64,000 nucleotides of DNA from Hymenobacter jeollabukensis (GCF_005771675.1 NZ_VAJM01000011.1:62001-126000), one strand, 5' to 3'. Positions 38,479-48,433 are shown, counted from the stretch's first letter. A program made the numbers and translations. Notes: generated by a model from the letters alone, not told the origin.

Positions 38479-41400
38479 CTACTGTACGTCCAGGCCCGAC
38501 ACGCTCAACCCGGCCGCATCCGTAGCCGTGAGCTTGATGCGGTAGCTGCCGGCATTAATCATGGTGCCGGTGGACGAGGCCAGGTAATTCCACTTGCCGG
38601 GCTTGGAGGGCAGCAGTTCCACCGTTTCCTCGCGCAGCAGGGTGCCGTCGGCGGCTGAGACGGACAGCTTGCCGGTGAGCGGGCGGCTGAGCGGGTTGGC
38701 ATAGCGCACGGTGAGGGAGTACACGTCGGCCACGCCGGTCTGAATGGTCCACTCCACGGCGGCCCCGGCGGCTTTCTTGTAGGTGATGCTTTCCTTGCCG
38801 TTGACGGTTTCGCGCGTCAGGCCGGCGCCGCTGAGCCGGGCGGTGGCGGGCTTGTAGCCGGTAATGGCCTTCAGGTCGTAGGCCGGTTCGATGTTGCTGG
38901 TCCGGCCCACGGCCACGAAGCAGGGCAGCAGGCCCGGCGCATCGGGGCCGGGCGTAACGGTGGCGCCAGCCGAGAAGCGGCGGCGGAACACGCGCAGGGC
39001 CCGGGCGCCCTGCTGGTTGATTTCGAGCGTGGTTTTGGTATCCTCGTAGTCTTTCAGCCAGTCGGGGCGGCTGCTCTGCCGGGCATCGACGCCCACGTAC
39101 ACGTCGGCGGCCGTGGTCAGCTGGAAGGTGGGGGCCGCTTTGCTGGTAGTACCCGGCTTCTGCGGCCGGCGCAGCCACTCGGCGCCGAACAAGGCCGAGG
39201 GCAGCTGGCTGAACGTGGCCGGCGCATCCGAATAGGGCTGCTGGCCGGTGTCGAGCCAGGTTTCGGCCGACCAGGAGCCGGCGGCGTTGCCAGTCTGCAT
39301 ATTGCCGATAACGGCCGGGGCAGTGGGGCCCGGTTTCAAGCTGGCATCGGCCGAGGCCACGGCAATGGCCGCAATCAGCGCCTGCCCGGAGGCTACGTTC
39401 GGGAACGATACGACCAGCTCCCCGCCCGCCACGCGGGCCCGCACGGTTTTTTTCAGGGCGCCGTCGTGGCCGGCTTCGCGCCAGATGTCGAGGTCTTTGA
39501 GCACCGTCTGCCCGTTGATGGCCACGTCGAACAGGCGCCAGCCGGTGCAGTCCAGGCCGCCGCCGGTGCCCAGCCAGGGCTCGGCGAAGTACAGCTCCAC
39601 CTGGTACTCGCCGTCGGGCACCGGGAAGTGGTAGCGCAGCTTGTCGCGGCCGTAGCGGAAAGTCTGGAACAGCGGCCAGTCGCGGGTGCCCCGAATCGGG
39701 TCGAAGGTGCGGCGCTGCGAGGCGAAGAAGGGCGCGAGGCCGGGAAAGTCCTCGGTCCAAGACGTAGAGCCGGCCATGCCGGGGCCGGTGCGGGGTTGGT
39801 CGGCCCGCCAGCGGCTGCCGTGCTGGTCCACGTACTCAGGCCCGCCGCAGTTGACGCGGTAGAGGTAGTTCAGGCCGGGCTGCGGGGCCGTCAGCGGCTT
39901 GGCATCCGCCAGCAGCTTGTCGAAGCTCGGGGCTTTCGGCAGGTGGTGCAGCACGATAAGGTCGCGGGCCACTGGTTTGCCGGCCACGTAGCCCACGGCC
40001 TGCAGTACGTTGTAGCGGATGTCCACGCCGTCCCACTGGAAGTGGGTGCCGAAAGCGCCGCGTTTTTTGCGACCGAGCGAAACGGCTCCCACGTCGTTGA
40101 ACAGCTCCACTTCGTCGCAGTTGGAGTACACGATCAGGCTGTCCTGCCGGCCGGGCTGCAGCCACCGGTCGGGCCAGGTGTGCGAGGCCAGGTACACCAT
40201 CGGCTCCTTGTCCTTGGGCGCGTAGTGCGAGCGGAACATGTAGAAGGCGTCGGTGGGCTCTTCCCAGGGCGTGAGCAGACCCTTGTAGTTCACCGGGCCG
40301 ATGCGGTCCAGCTCGCGCTGCCCTTCGCCGCCCTGCACCCGGCCAGGGTTGTCGTGCGAAGTCAGCAGCCAGAAGAAGTGGCCGGCGGTGCGGTCCTTGG
40401 CCGCTTCCGCGAGGCGCACTTTCAGCTGCATGAGCTGGGCAAACCGGTCTTCGCTGTACGGCCCGGCGTTGATGGCGGGCGGGCCCGAGCGGTGCAGGTC
40501 GAGGGTGCGCCAAGCGCCGTACTCGCCGATGAGCACCTGCCGCTCCACGTCGGCCCCGTAAAGGTTCGGGTCGCCGCCGTAGGTGCCGGTCCAGTTCTGG
40601 GGCACGTCCCAGTCGGTGCCCTGCCCACCGTTGCAGGTAGTAATTTTCCGCTCCCGGGAGGCCGTGGGGTCGAGCTGCCGGATGAGGGCCGAGCACTCTC
40701 GGGCGAAGTCGGCCGGCAGCGTGCTTTCGTTTTCCAGGCCCCAGAGCACCACCGAGGGCGAGTTGCGCCGCTCCTTCACCCACTCGACGAGCAGGGTCTT
40801 GAAGTTCTGCCGGAACGCGGGCGAGTCGTACCAGACGTGGGCGGCCATCTGCGGCCACCACAGCCAGCCCAGGGAGTCCCAGTTGGCCTGGTAGCGCAGG
40901 TTGTGGGGCTGGTGCGCGTCGCGGAAGGCATTGAAGCCAGCGGCCCGCATCTGCCCCACGCGGGTGCGAATCTGTTCGGCCGAAAAGGCGTGGCTCTGGC
41001 CCAGCAAATGCTCGTACTCGGCAATACCGTTGATAAACACCGGCTTGCCGTTCAGTAAAAACTGCTTCTGCCCCGCCGCCGCGGCCCGGCCAATCGGCCA
41101 GCTGATCCAGCGGATACCGTAGGGCGTCGTCAGCTCGTCCACGGCCTGCTTGCCCGCGCTGATTCGGGTGACGAGCCGGTACAAATACGGGTCCTGCAAC
41201 GACCACAGCTGCGGCTGATTCAGCTGCGGCAACGCTTGGCGCAGCTCCGCCGCCGCCCCGGCCGCCAGCTTCTGCTTCGCGCTGACTTCGGCCACCACCC
41301 TCCCCTGCCGGTCCAGCAGCTGCTGGCGCACCGTCAGCGTCTGGGCTTTGGCGCCGTAGTTTTTCAGCTCGGTGGTTACGCTGAGCCGGGCCGCCTGCGC

Positions 41401-42051
41401 CGTCAGGGTGGAGTCAGCCCAGATGTGGACGCCGAAGGGTTGGATGCGGGTGGCGCTGGTGGTGACAAGCGTGACGGGGCGGAAAATGCCCAGCGGCTGG
41501 GAGCCTTCGGAAAAACCCCGCTCCTCGGAGCAGCCGCCGCAGACCCAGGGCAAATCCTGGATGCCGGCCGGGTGGTCGGCGCGCACGGCCAGCAGGTTCG
41601 GCCCACCGTCGCGGCGCAGCGCCTCGGTTACGTCCAGGGTGAAGGTGGTGCGCCCCCCGGCGTGGCTGCCCACCGGCCGGCCGTTCAGCCAGACGGTGGC
41701 GTAGGAGCCCACGCCCTCGAAAAACAGGAAGCTGCGCTGCTCCTTGCCGGGCGCGGGCGCGCTGAAGCTCTTGCGGTACCAGGCGTGGCCGTGGCGGTTG
41801 CCGTGGCGCTGGCGGCGGTAGCCCTCGTAGGCGTCCCAGTTGTGGGGCACGGCCACCGCTTGCCAGCTTTTGTCCTCGTACTCAGCCCGCTCAAAGCCAT
41901 TGTGGGCCTGCTGGTTCCGCTCGTCGGCCAGGGTGCGCCAGCCGGCCAGCAGCGGCAGTTCGGTGCGCAGCGCGGTTTGGGCACGGGCGCCGGCGGCCGT
42001 CAGCAGCAGGAGTAGCAGGGGGAGCAGACGGGCGGGAACGGAGCGTGGCAT
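38479..42051 (-). CDS. Exported GH2 hydrolase with malectin and further beta domains
   Basis: 1190 residues with signal peptide MPRSVPARLLPLLLLLLTAA. The GH2 core has VAVPHNWDAYEGYRRQRHGN, a TIM barrel with FINGIAEYEHLLG, VVLWGLENEST (acid/base Glu) and VLIGEYGAWRT (nucleophile Glu). After about residue 740 a malectin-like domain begins (YRVNCGGPEYVDQHG, LRYHFPVPDGEYQVELYFAE, DVAINGQTVLKDLDIWREAG), followed by two more beta modules ending in LKLTATDAAG-type sequence. Malectin modules bind glucose or galactose-type disaccharides and could hold the enzyme on its substrate. It is longer than typical GH2 (800-1000). Likely beta-galactosidase or beta-glucuronidase-like on pectin. Confidence 0.87.
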   Translation of the reverse strand: MPRSVPARLLPLLLLLLTAAGARAQTALRTELPLLAGWRTLADERNQQAHNGFERAEYEDKSWQAVAVPHNWDAYEGYRRQRHGNRHGHAWYRKSFSAPAPGKEQRSFLFFEGVGSYATVWLNGRPVGSHAGGRTTFTLDVTEALRRDGGPNLLAVRADHPAGIQDLPWVCGGCSEERGFSEGSQPLGIFRPVTLVTTSATRIQPFGVHIWADSTLTAQAARLSVTTELKNYGAKAQTLTVRQQLLDRQGRVVAEVSAKQKLAAGAAAELRQALPQLNQPQLWSLQDPYLYRLVTRISAGKQAVDELTTPYGIRWISWPIGRAAAAGQKQFLLNGKPVFINGIAEYEHLLGQSHAFSAEQIRTRVGQMRAAGFNAFRDAHQPHNLRYQANWDSLGWLWWPQMAAHVWYDSPAFRQNFKTLLVEWVKERRNSPSVVLWGLENESTLPADFARECSALIRQLDPTASRERKITTCNGGQGTDWDVPQNWTGTYGGDPNLYGADVERQVLIGEYGAWRTLDLHRSGPPAINAGPYSEDRFAQLMQLKVRLAEAAKDRTAGHFFWLLTSHDNPGRVQGGEGQRELDRIGPVNYKGLLTPWEEPTDAFYMFRSHYAPKDKEPMVYLASHTWPDRWLQPGRQDSLIVYSNCDEVELFNDVGAVSLGRKKRGAFGTHFQWDGVDIRYNVLQAVGYVAGKPVARDLIVLHHLPKAPSFDKLLADAKPLTAPQPGLNYLYRVNCGGPEYVDQHGSRWRADQPRTGPGMAGSTSWTEDFPGLAPFFASQRRTFDPIRGTRDWPLFQTFRYGRDKLRYHFPVPDGEYQVELYFAEPWLGTGGGLDCTGWRLFDVAINGQTVLKDLDIWREAGHDGALKKTVRARVAGGELVVSFPNVASGQALIAAIAVASADASLKPGPTAPAVIGNMQTGNAAGSWSAETWLDTGQQPYSDAPATFSQLPSALFGAEWLRRPQKPGTTSKAAPTFQLTTAADVYVGVDARQSSRPDWLKDYEDTKTTLEINQQGARALRVFRRRFSAGATVTPGPDAPGLLPCFVAVGRTSNIEPAYDLKAITGYKPATARLSGAGLTRETVNGKESITYKKAAGAAVEWTIQTGVADVYSLTVRYANPLSRPLTGKLSVSAADGTLLREETVELLPSKPGKWNYLASSTGTMINAGSYRIKLTATDAAGLSVSGLDVQ

Positions 42052-42126
42052 TGGTTGGGTAGAGTTAGCTCGGCTGTTGGCCGCACGCCGAATTTAGTTT
42101 CGCGCTATGACGCGGACGGCCCGACG

Positions 42127-44937
42127 CTACAGTGGTTGCAGCTCAGCGTTGAGCTTATAGGTTTCACCGGCTTTGGTGTTCAGGTTCAGTTTTTTGTCGC
42201 CGTAGCGCAGCTCGCAGGGCCGCCCGGCTTCCGATTTGATATCCACCCCGGTCAGCTTTCCGGCCTGCCAGCGCAGGCTGACCACGAAGCCGCCGCGGGC
42301 GCGCAGGCCGCGCACTTCGCCCGCGGGCCAGGCCGCGGGCAGGGCGGGCAGCACATCGAGGTAGCCGGCGTGGCTTTGCAGCAGCATTTCGGCCATGCCG
42401 GCCGCGCCACCGAAGTTACCGTCGATCTGGAAGGGCGGGTGGGCGTCGAAGAGGTTGCGGTACACCCCGCCCCGCTCGCTGCCGCTGCCGGTTTCGGCCG
42501 GCGCGAGGAGGTTTTCGAGGATGCGCAGGGCGTGGTTGCCGTCGCGCAGCCGGGCCCAGAGGTTGACTTTCCAGGCCAGGCTCCAGCCGGTACCCTCGTC
42601 GCCACGCTGGGTGAGCGAGGTGCGGGCGGCCTGGGTCATTTGCTGATCGGCCCAGGGAATATCGGTGCCCGGAAACACGCCCCAGAGGTGCGAGACGTGG
42701 CGGTGGGTGTCCGTGGGGTCGTCCTTGTCTTCCAGCCACTCCTGCAGCTGCCCGTGCTTGCCCACCTGGTTCGGGGCTAGGTTGACGTACGCTTCCAAGA
42801 GTTGTTTTTCAAAGTCAGCGTCGATTTTCAATGTCCGAGCAGCCTCCCCGGTGTTGCGCAGCAGCTCCCGGATGATCTGGTGGTCCATGGTGGGGCCGGC
42901 TACCAGCCCGCCGTGCTCGGGCGAGTTGGAGGGCGTGCTGATCAGCCAGCCGGTGCGCTCATCCCGCACCAGGAAGTCAAGGAAAAACTGGCTGGCCTGC
43001 TTCATGATGGGGTACTGCCGGCGCAGAAACTCCCGGTCCTGGCTGAACTGGTAATGCTCCCAGATGGGCTGGGTGAGCCAGGCCGCGCCCGTCACCCAGA
43101 TGCCGTGGTTGGAGGCGTTGATGGGGGCCGTGCCGCGCCAGAGGTCGGTGTTGTGATGCAAGACCCAGCCGCCGGCGTTGTAGTGCTCCTTGGCGGTGAC
43201 TTTCCCCGCCTCAGCCGCTTCGCCGATCAGCCCGAACAGCGGCGCCGCGCAGGCCGAGAGGCCCAGCAGCTCGGCCGGCCAATAGTTCATCTGCAGGTTG
43301 ATGTTGGTGGTGTACTTGCTGCCCCAGGACGGCGTCAGCGACTCGTTCCACAGGCCTTGCAGGTTGGCCGGCTGCCCGCCCGGGCGCGAGGAGGCAATCA
43401 GCAAGTAGCGGCCGTACTGTTGGTAGAGGGCCAGCAGCGCCGGGTCGGCCGCGGGGCTGAACTTCAGAATCCGCTCGTCGGTGGGCAATTGCTCGTTCGG
43501 CGTGTGGCCCAGGTCGAGGTGGTAGGCATTGAACAGCGGCTGATAGTCGCGCAGGTGCTCCTTGTACAGCTTGTCGAAGCTCTGGCCGCTGACGCCACGC
43601 ATGGTTTCGGCGGCGCGCTTTTCGGGGTCGGCATCGGCTTTCTGGTAACTCTCGAAGCTGGTGGCGGCCGTCAGGTACAGCGTCACCTCGTCGGCGTCCG
43701 CCACCTGAATCTGCTCATCGGTTACCGAGACTTTACCCTTTTTGGCGGCCACGCGCAGGTAGCTCACGCCGCGCAGCACCCCGTCGCGCACCTGCACGGC
43801 CAGGGCCAGCGTGTGGTCGTCGATGCGGTACGTGCGGCGCTGCTGATGCGGGCTGTCGAAGCGGGCCCTGAAGTTCAGGCGACCTTTCTCGCCGGCGCGC
43901 AGGCGGCCCACTACGGCGTTGCGCGGGTAGCTGGCCAGATACTCGCGGGTAAACGTGGCGCCGTTCTGCTGGTACCGCGTGCGGGTCAGGGCCTGCCGAA
44001 TGTCCAGCTCGCGGCGGTAGTTGGTCGTCGGGTCAGTCGATGCAAAATCCAGCAGCACGTCGCCGAAGGGCTGGTAGGCGGCCTGGTAGGTGGGCGTCAG
44101 CGGCGGGTTCTGGTCCTGTACCCAGTATTGCCAGGCGGGATTCAGTGCTATGCCGGTGGCGGGGTCGGCCGCTTCGGGGTAGGCCACGAACACCGGCTGC
44201 TGCTCCTTCACCCCGATCAGCCCGCCTTTATCATAGTAGTTGATGACCTGGATCAGCACCTCGTTGCGGCCGGCCTTGAGCGCGGCGGTGGGCACCCGGT
44301 AGCGCCGCTTCTTGCTGATGCCCTCGTCCGAGCCGATCAGCTGGCCGTTGACGTAGGTCAGGTCCTGGTCGCGGATGCGGCCCAGGCTCAGGGTGAGGTC
44401 TTTGCCGGCCCAGGCGGCGGGCAGCTCGAAGCTGGTGCGAAACCACACCGCCCCGTCGAGGCCATCGAGACCGGCCACTTCCCAGCCGTTGGGCGTGGGG
44501 ATGCTGATGGGCTGCCAACCGGGGGCGGCCAGGGCCTGCGGAGCGGTTACGGCCTTGATTTTTTGCAGCCAGGCGGCTTTCAGCGGCTCGTAGCCGTCTT
44601 CGTGGTCGCGCAGGCCCATGAAGTGCTGGGCGGCCAGGACTTCGGCCTCGGCCTGCTTGCCCTGGGCCAGCAGCTGCCGGATCTGGGGGAGGTACTGGGC
44701 GGCGCCGGGGCGGGCGTAGGGGCGCGGGCGGCCGGTCCAGAGCGTGGTTTCGTTGAACTGCAGCCGCTCCTGCCCCACCCCACCGAACACCATGGCGCCC
44801 AGCCGGCCGTTGCCCAGCGGCAGGGCGTCGGTCCACTTCTCGGCGGGCTTGGTGTACCACAGCGTCAGCGGCTGCTGGGCGGCGGCAGTTCCGAGGCTGA
44901 GCAGCAGAGCGAGGAGCAGTAGAGAGGTTCGGAGCAT
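42127..44937 (-). CDS. GH95 hydrolase with an inserted sialate-O-acetylesterase-type beta domain
   Basis: 936 residues with signal peptide MLRTSLLLLALLLSLGTAAA. Typical GH95 N-domain start WTDALPLGNGRLGAMVFGGV; catalytic barrel with TNINLQMNYWPAELLGL (paired Asn), STPSNSPEHGG (general-acid Glu), HRHVSHLWGVFPG and QIDGNFGGAAGMAEMLL (Asp). GH95 enzymes are alpha-L-fucosidases or alpha-L-galactosidases; the latter is known for rhamnogalacturonan II. Between QHFMGL (residue 109) and YQPFGDVLLDF (about 288), normally close together, about 170 residues are inserted. They contain VWFRTSFELPAAWAGKDLTL, LGRIRDQDLTYVNGQLIG and GRNEVLIQVINYYDKGGLIG, the jelly roll seen in sialate O-acetylesterases. Gene order puts it after GH28. 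Confidence 0.9.
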   Translation of the reverse strand: MLRTSLLLLALLLSLGTAAAQQPLTLWYTKPAEKWTDALPLGNGRLGAMVFGGVGQERLQFNETTLWTGRPRPYARPGAAQYLPQIRQLLAQGKQAEAEVLAAQHFMGLRDHEDGYEPLKAAWLQKIKAVTAPQALAAPGWQPISIPTPNGWEVAGLDGLDGAVWFRTSFELPAAWAGKDLTLSLGRIRDQDLTYVNGQLIGSDEGISKKRRYRVPTAALKAGRNEVLIQVINYYDKGGLIGVKEQQPVFVAYPEAADPATGIALNPAWQYWVQDQNPPLTPTYQAAYQPFGDVLLDFASTDPTTNYRRELDIRQALTRTRYQQNGATFTREYLASYPRNAVVGRLRAGEKGRLNFRARFDSPHQQRRTYRIDDHTLALAVQVRDGVLRGVSYLRVAAKKGKVSVTDEQIQVADADEVTLYLTAATSFESYQKADADPEKRAAETMRGVSGQSFDKLYKEHLRDYQPLFNAYHLDLGHTPNEQLPTDERILKFSPAADPALLALYQQYGRYLLIASSRPGGQPANLQGLWNESLTPSWGSKYTTNINLQMNYWPAELLGLSACAAPLFGLIGEAAEAGKVTAKEHYNAGGWVLHHNTDLWRGTAPINASNHGIWVTGAAWLTQPIWEHYQFSQDREFLRRQYPIMKQASQFFLDFLVRDERTGWLISTPSNSPEHGGLVAGPTMDHQIIRELLRNTGEAARTLKIDADFEKQLLEAYVNLAPNQVGKHGQLQEWLEDKDDPTDTHRHVSHLWGVFPGTDIPWADQQMTQAARTSLTQRGDEGTGWSLAWKVNLWARLRDGNHALRILENLLAPAETGSGSERGGVYRNLFDAHPPFQIDGNFGGAAGMAEMLLQSHAGYLDVLPALPAAWPAGEVRGLRARGGFVVSLRWQAGKLTGVDIKSEAGRPCELRYGDKKLNLNTKAGETYKLNAELQPL

Positions 44938-44955
44938 TCGGGGCAGACGAGTTTT

Positions 44956-44994
44956 AGCCCGCAGAGGGCGCAGAAGAAACGCGTAGGGCGCTGA
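44956..44994. repeat. GCAGAGGGCGCAGA-type repeat, intergenic copy
   Basis: AGCCCGCAGAGGGCGCAGAA then ACGCGTAGGGCGCTGAG. Same family as 738-820, here between the GH28 stop and the GH95 start. Confidence 0.75.
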
Positions 44995-45000
44995 GTCGTT

Positions 45001-46593
45001 TTATTTCGGCCGGATAGCCGGCGCCACTTCGGCGGCGGTAATTTCTATTGGCTGCTTTACTTCCTCGCCCTTGGCAATCGGGGTTTTCACCGCCTTCAGG
45101 TAGTTATTCTGCAGCACGATGCCGCGGGTGTCGGCGCCTTTCAGCTTGAGGAAGGTGTCGAGGCCGGGGGCGGGGAAGCAGTTGTACACGAAGGCGTCGG
45201 CGACGTTGCCCAGCTCCACGAGCGGGGCGCCGGCGGGCACCGTGCCGCGCAGCCCGTCGATGCGGAGCTGCTGGGCGTTTTCGGCGCGCAGGGCCGGGCC
45301 GATCTGCGTGTTGACCTGCACGTTGTGGAAGGCCACGTTGCGGGCTTCGCGCACGGTGAAGCCCTGCTTGGCGTCGAAGTCGAGGTTCGAGAAGGTGACG
45401 TTTTCGATGGGCATTTCACTCAGGCCGTTGAGCAGGCCGGCCTGGTTGCCCTCGGCGCTGATGTTGCTGAAGTGGATGTTGCGGAAGCGCGGCGTGCGTT
45501 CCGACACCGGCTCGGCGGGCGTGTTGGCGTACTGCATGTCGAGCACAATCATCTGCTCCCGGATGTTCTTCATCACGATGTTATCGACGCGGATATCCTC
45601 CACCACGCCGCCCCGGCCCCGGGCCGTCTTGATGCGGATACCCCGGTCGGTGCCGTCGAAAATGCAGTTGCTGATGACGATTTTCTTCACCCCGCCCGAC
45701 ATTTCGCTGCCAATAACCACCCCGCCGTGCCCCGAGAGCATGGTGCAGTTGGTGATGGTGTAATTCTCGGCCGGCACGTTCATCTGCCGCCCCGCCCGGT
45801 CCTTGCCCGATTTGATGGTAATGCAGTCGTCGCCGACGCTGATGTGGCAGTCGGAAATGTGCACGTTGCGGCAGGACTCGGGGTTTATCCCGTCGGTGTT
45901 CGGCGACTTAGGGTTGTTGATGGTCACGCCCGTCACCGTCACGTTGTCGCAGAACTCGGGGTTGACGGTCCAGAACGGCGAGTTGCGGATGGTAATGCCC
46001 TCGATGCGCACATTCTTGCAGTACATCGGCTGGATGAAGGGCGGGCGCATGAAGCCGCGCTCAATCACGCCCGGCAGATCGGGCTTCAGGATGTCCTTGT
46101 TCAGCCGGAAAAACTCCTGCTGCCACTTCGAGTCCTGGCTGGCCCGCGACTTGCCCTCCGCAAAATCCCACCACTTCTTGCCCTGCCCGTCGATAATGCC
46201 CCGGCCCTTAATCGTAATATTCTCGGCTTTGTAGGCGTAAAACAGCGGCGAGAAGCTGGTAATGTCGATGCCCTCGTAGCGGGTGGGCACCATCGGCAGG
46301 TAGTCGTCGAAATTGTCGCTGAAGTAGAGGATGGCCCCCGCGTCGATGTCGATGGTGATATTGCTCTTGAGGTGGATGGCCCCGGTGCGGTACTTGCCCG
46401 CCGGGAAGTACACCGTGCCCCCGCCCGCCTTGCTGGCCGCCGCAATGGCTTTCCGGATGGCCTCGGTGCTGAGCCTGGTGCTGTCGTTGTGGGCGCCGTA
46501 CTTGAGCACGTTGTAGTACCGCTGGGCCTGGGCGGCCGAGGCACCGAGCAGCAGGAGCAGCAGACTGAGGAAGGAGCGGGTTTTCATGGGCAA
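45001..46593 (-). CDS. GH28 polygalacturonase-type enzyme
   Basis: 530 residues with signal peptide MKTRSFLSLLLLLLGASAAQ (ATG at 46593 or 46587). All four GH28 signatures are present: SPNTDGIN (D234), GDDCITI (D255/D256), SGHGG (H289) and RGIRIKTARGRGG (R320, K322). The beta helix continues to about residue 480. Such enzymes hydrolyse galacturonan backbones, often exo-acting in Bacteroidota. Together with the PL1 lyase it covers backbone cleavage of the pectin. It is transcribed between the (alpha/alpha)6-barrel hydrolase and GH95. Confidence 0.93.
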   Translation of the reverse strand: MPMKTRSFLSLLLLLLGASAAQAQRYYNVLKYGAHNDSTRLSTEAIRKAIAAASKAGGGTVYFPAGKYRTGAIHLKSNITIDIDAGAILYFSDNFDDYLPMVPTRYEGIDITSFSPLFYAYKAENITIKGRGIIDGQGKKWWDFAEGKSRASQDSKWQQEFFRLNKDILKPDLPGVIERGFMRPPFIQPMYCKNVRIEGITIRNSPFWTVNPEFCDNVTVTGVTINNPKSPNTDGINPESCRNVHISDCHISVGDDCITIKSGKDRAGRQMNVPAENYTITNCTMLSGHGGVVIGSEMSGGVKKIVISNCIFDGTDRGIRIKTARGRGGVVEDIRVDNIVMKNIREQMIVLDMQYANTPAEPVSERTPRFRNIHFSNISAEGNQAGLLNGLSEMPIENVTFSNLDFDAKQGFTVREARNVAFHNVQVNTQIGPALRAENAQQLRIDGLRGTVPAGAPLVELGNVADAFVYNCFPAPGLDTFLKLKGADTRGIVLQNNYLKAVKTPIAKGEEVKQPIEITAAEVAPAIRPK

Positions 46594-46610
46594 GGGAAGC
46601 GGAGGGCGAA

Positions 46611-46833
46611 AAACTCCCCTCCTTTTTGAAGGAGGGGACGCTTCGGCTTGCCGAAGCTGGGGTGGTTGCGTCGTTGCTGACGGCTGGTTTTTTTGGATGG
46701 TTCTAGCCTGAGGAAGTTACTGCGGAGGGCGCAGGGTCGGGCTGGTAGGGTCGTTCAGACATCAGCAACGATTCAACCACCCCAGCCAAGCCTTGCGGCT
46801 TGGCGTCCCCTCCTTCAAAAAGGAGGGGAGTTT
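46611..46833. repeat. Inverted repeat family G (AAACTCCCCTCCTTTTTGAA)
   Basis: The left end AAACTCCCCTCCTTTTTGAA then GGAGGGGACG is the reverse complement of the right end at about 46804-46833. Further pairs inside the arms are CAACCACCCCAGC with GCTGGGGTGGTTG and ATCAGCAACG with CGTTGCTGA. It fills the gap between the GH28 gene and the next hydrolase. Confidence 0.9.
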
Positions 46834-46840
46834 CGTGCGG

Positions 46841-48388
46841 CTACAGCTTGGCCGTCAGCCGCTGCAGCTTGGCCGCCCGCCCGATTTCCTTGCCGTCGGC
46901 AAACACGCGCAGGCCCGGGCCCTTGCCGTACTTCTGGCCCGTCTTGTCCCAGATGACGGTGAGGGTGCGGCCGTGGTAGCGCAGCTCGTCGAGGCAGAAG
47001 TAGTCCCACTGGCCCTCGGGCACCAGCGGCGTCAGCTCCACCACGTTGTCGGCGCGGGGTTTCAGGCCCACGAGGCCGGTGATGATGAGGTCGGCGAAGC
47101 CGGAGTGATGGTAGTAGCTGCTGCGCGGATTGTCGCCCTTCAGCCACTCGCCGGTTTTTTCGTCCTGGTACTCGCCGAGGTAGGGCTGGCCGTTTTTGCG
47201 GTGCGAGAGGGCGTACTTGCGCAGCTCGTCGTAGTACACCTGCCGGCTCATGCCATCCTGGTGCTTGTACTCGGTGAGCAGGTTGGCCAGCCCTTTGAGC
47301 GTCTGGGTGGTGGCGTAGGGCCACACGGCGCCGTCCCACTCGCAGCCGTGGCCCGAGCCGTGGGTGCGGAAGCCGGGGGCGCGGCGCTCGGCCGTGGTCA
47401 GGCCCCAGGGCGCCTTGAAGCCGCCCTCGTCGGTGAGCTGCTCCCACTGCTTGGCGTACTTGGCCTTGTCGGCGGGCAGCGAGAAGTACCAGGGAATGTA
47501 GCCCAGCTCCTCGCGCCACTCGCAGAGGCCGCCCTGCTCGTACTGCACCTTGAAGAAGGCATCCTGGTCGTCCCAGAGCACCCGCTGCACGTCGGCGCGC
47601 AGCTGCTTGGCCTTGGCGGCGTACTTGCTCGCCAAGGTGTCATTTTTGGTCAGCTTCGCCATTGCCGTCAGCGCCTTGGCGTTGCCGTACATGTAGCTGT
47701 TGATGGTGGGGCGCACGTTTTTCACCTTGCGCCCCCCGCTGATGGATTCCTCCATGGCGTCCTTCACGTCGTACTGCCAGAACATGCCATTGGGCAGCAT
47801 CCGCTCCTTTTCCCAGAGGTGGTAGTCGGCATTGAGGGCCGGCAGCAGCTCCCGCACCAGCGGCTGGTTCTGGTTGACCAGGTACAGGCTCCACACCGCG
47901 TCCTGCAGCCAGCTGCTGAAGCCGTGCAGCTTGGGGGCGGTGCGCTTGGCGTCCACGTACAGCCAGAACTTGGTGTACTGCTCGATGTACTGCGGGTCGC
48001 GCAGCCAGCGGCCTTCGTAGAGGTGGTGGCCCAGGGCGCTGCTGATGGTGTTGTGGGTGCCCGCGTGCTTCATCGGGGTGATGAACTCGGTGAACACGTA
48101 GCCGTCGGGCGTCTGCTTGAGGTGCTTGCGCATGCACCACCAGCGGTAGTAGTAGGTGTGCTGCAGCGCCGAGTCGGGGCACTCGAAGCGGGGCACCTGC
48201 TGGCTCAGCCAGTCGGCGGCCTTGGCGTTGGGCACCAGGTTTATCACGTCCTCCTTGTCCAGCGCGTTGAAGCGGGCCACGTCGGCGCGCAGCGTGGCGT
48301 CGCTCAGCACGAAGCCGGTTTGGGCCTGGGCGGCGGGGGCCGTCAGCAGGCCAAACAGCAGGAAGGTCGTTCGGATGGATATGGTCAT
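46841..48388 (-). CDS. Exported (alpha/alpha)6-barrel glycoside hydrolase (MGH1/GH63-like)
   Basis: 515 residues with signal peptide MTISIRTTFLLFGLLTAPAA. Helical barrel motifs: YYYRWWCMRKHLKQTPDGYV, GFSSWLQDAVWSLYLVNQNQ, GLCEWREELGYIPWYFSLPA and HGSGHGCEWDGAVWPYATTQ. The last two are typical of GH63/MGH1-type and trehalase-like barrels, with Glu and Asp as likely catalytic acids. A short beta tail (YHGRTLTVIWDKTGQ) ends the protein. I cannot assign a numbered family with confidence; some enzymes with this fold act on rhamnogalacturonan II side chains. Confidence 0.72.
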   Translation of the reverse strand: MTISIRTTFLLFGLLTAPAAQAQTGFVLSDATLRADVARFNALDKEDVINLVPNAKAADWLSQQVPRFECPDSALQHTYYYRWWCMRKHLKQTPDGYVFTEFITPMKHAGTHNTISSALGHHLYEGRWLRDPQYIEQYTKFWLYVDAKRTAPKLHGFSSWLQDAVWSLYLVNQNQPLVRELLPALNADYHLWEKERMLPNGMFWQYDVKDAMEESISGGRKVKNVRPTINSYMYGNAKALTAMAKLTKNDTLASKYAAKAKQLRADVQRVLWDDQDAFFKVQYEQGGLCEWREELGYIPWYFSLPADKAKYAKQWEQLTDEGGFKAPWGLTTAERRAPGFRTHGSGHGCEWDGAVWPYATTQTLKGLANLLTEYKHQDGMSRQVYYDELRKYALSHRKNGQPYLGEYQDEKTGEWLKGDNPRSSYYHHSGFADLIITGLVGLKPRADNVVELTPLVPEGQWDYFCLDELRYHGRTLTVIWDKTGQKYGKGPGLRVFADGKEIGRAAKLQRLTAKL

Positions 48389-48433
48389 GCGGGTGGGTTC
48401 GGATTCAGAAGCGGGCAGGCGAGGCGAACGACT

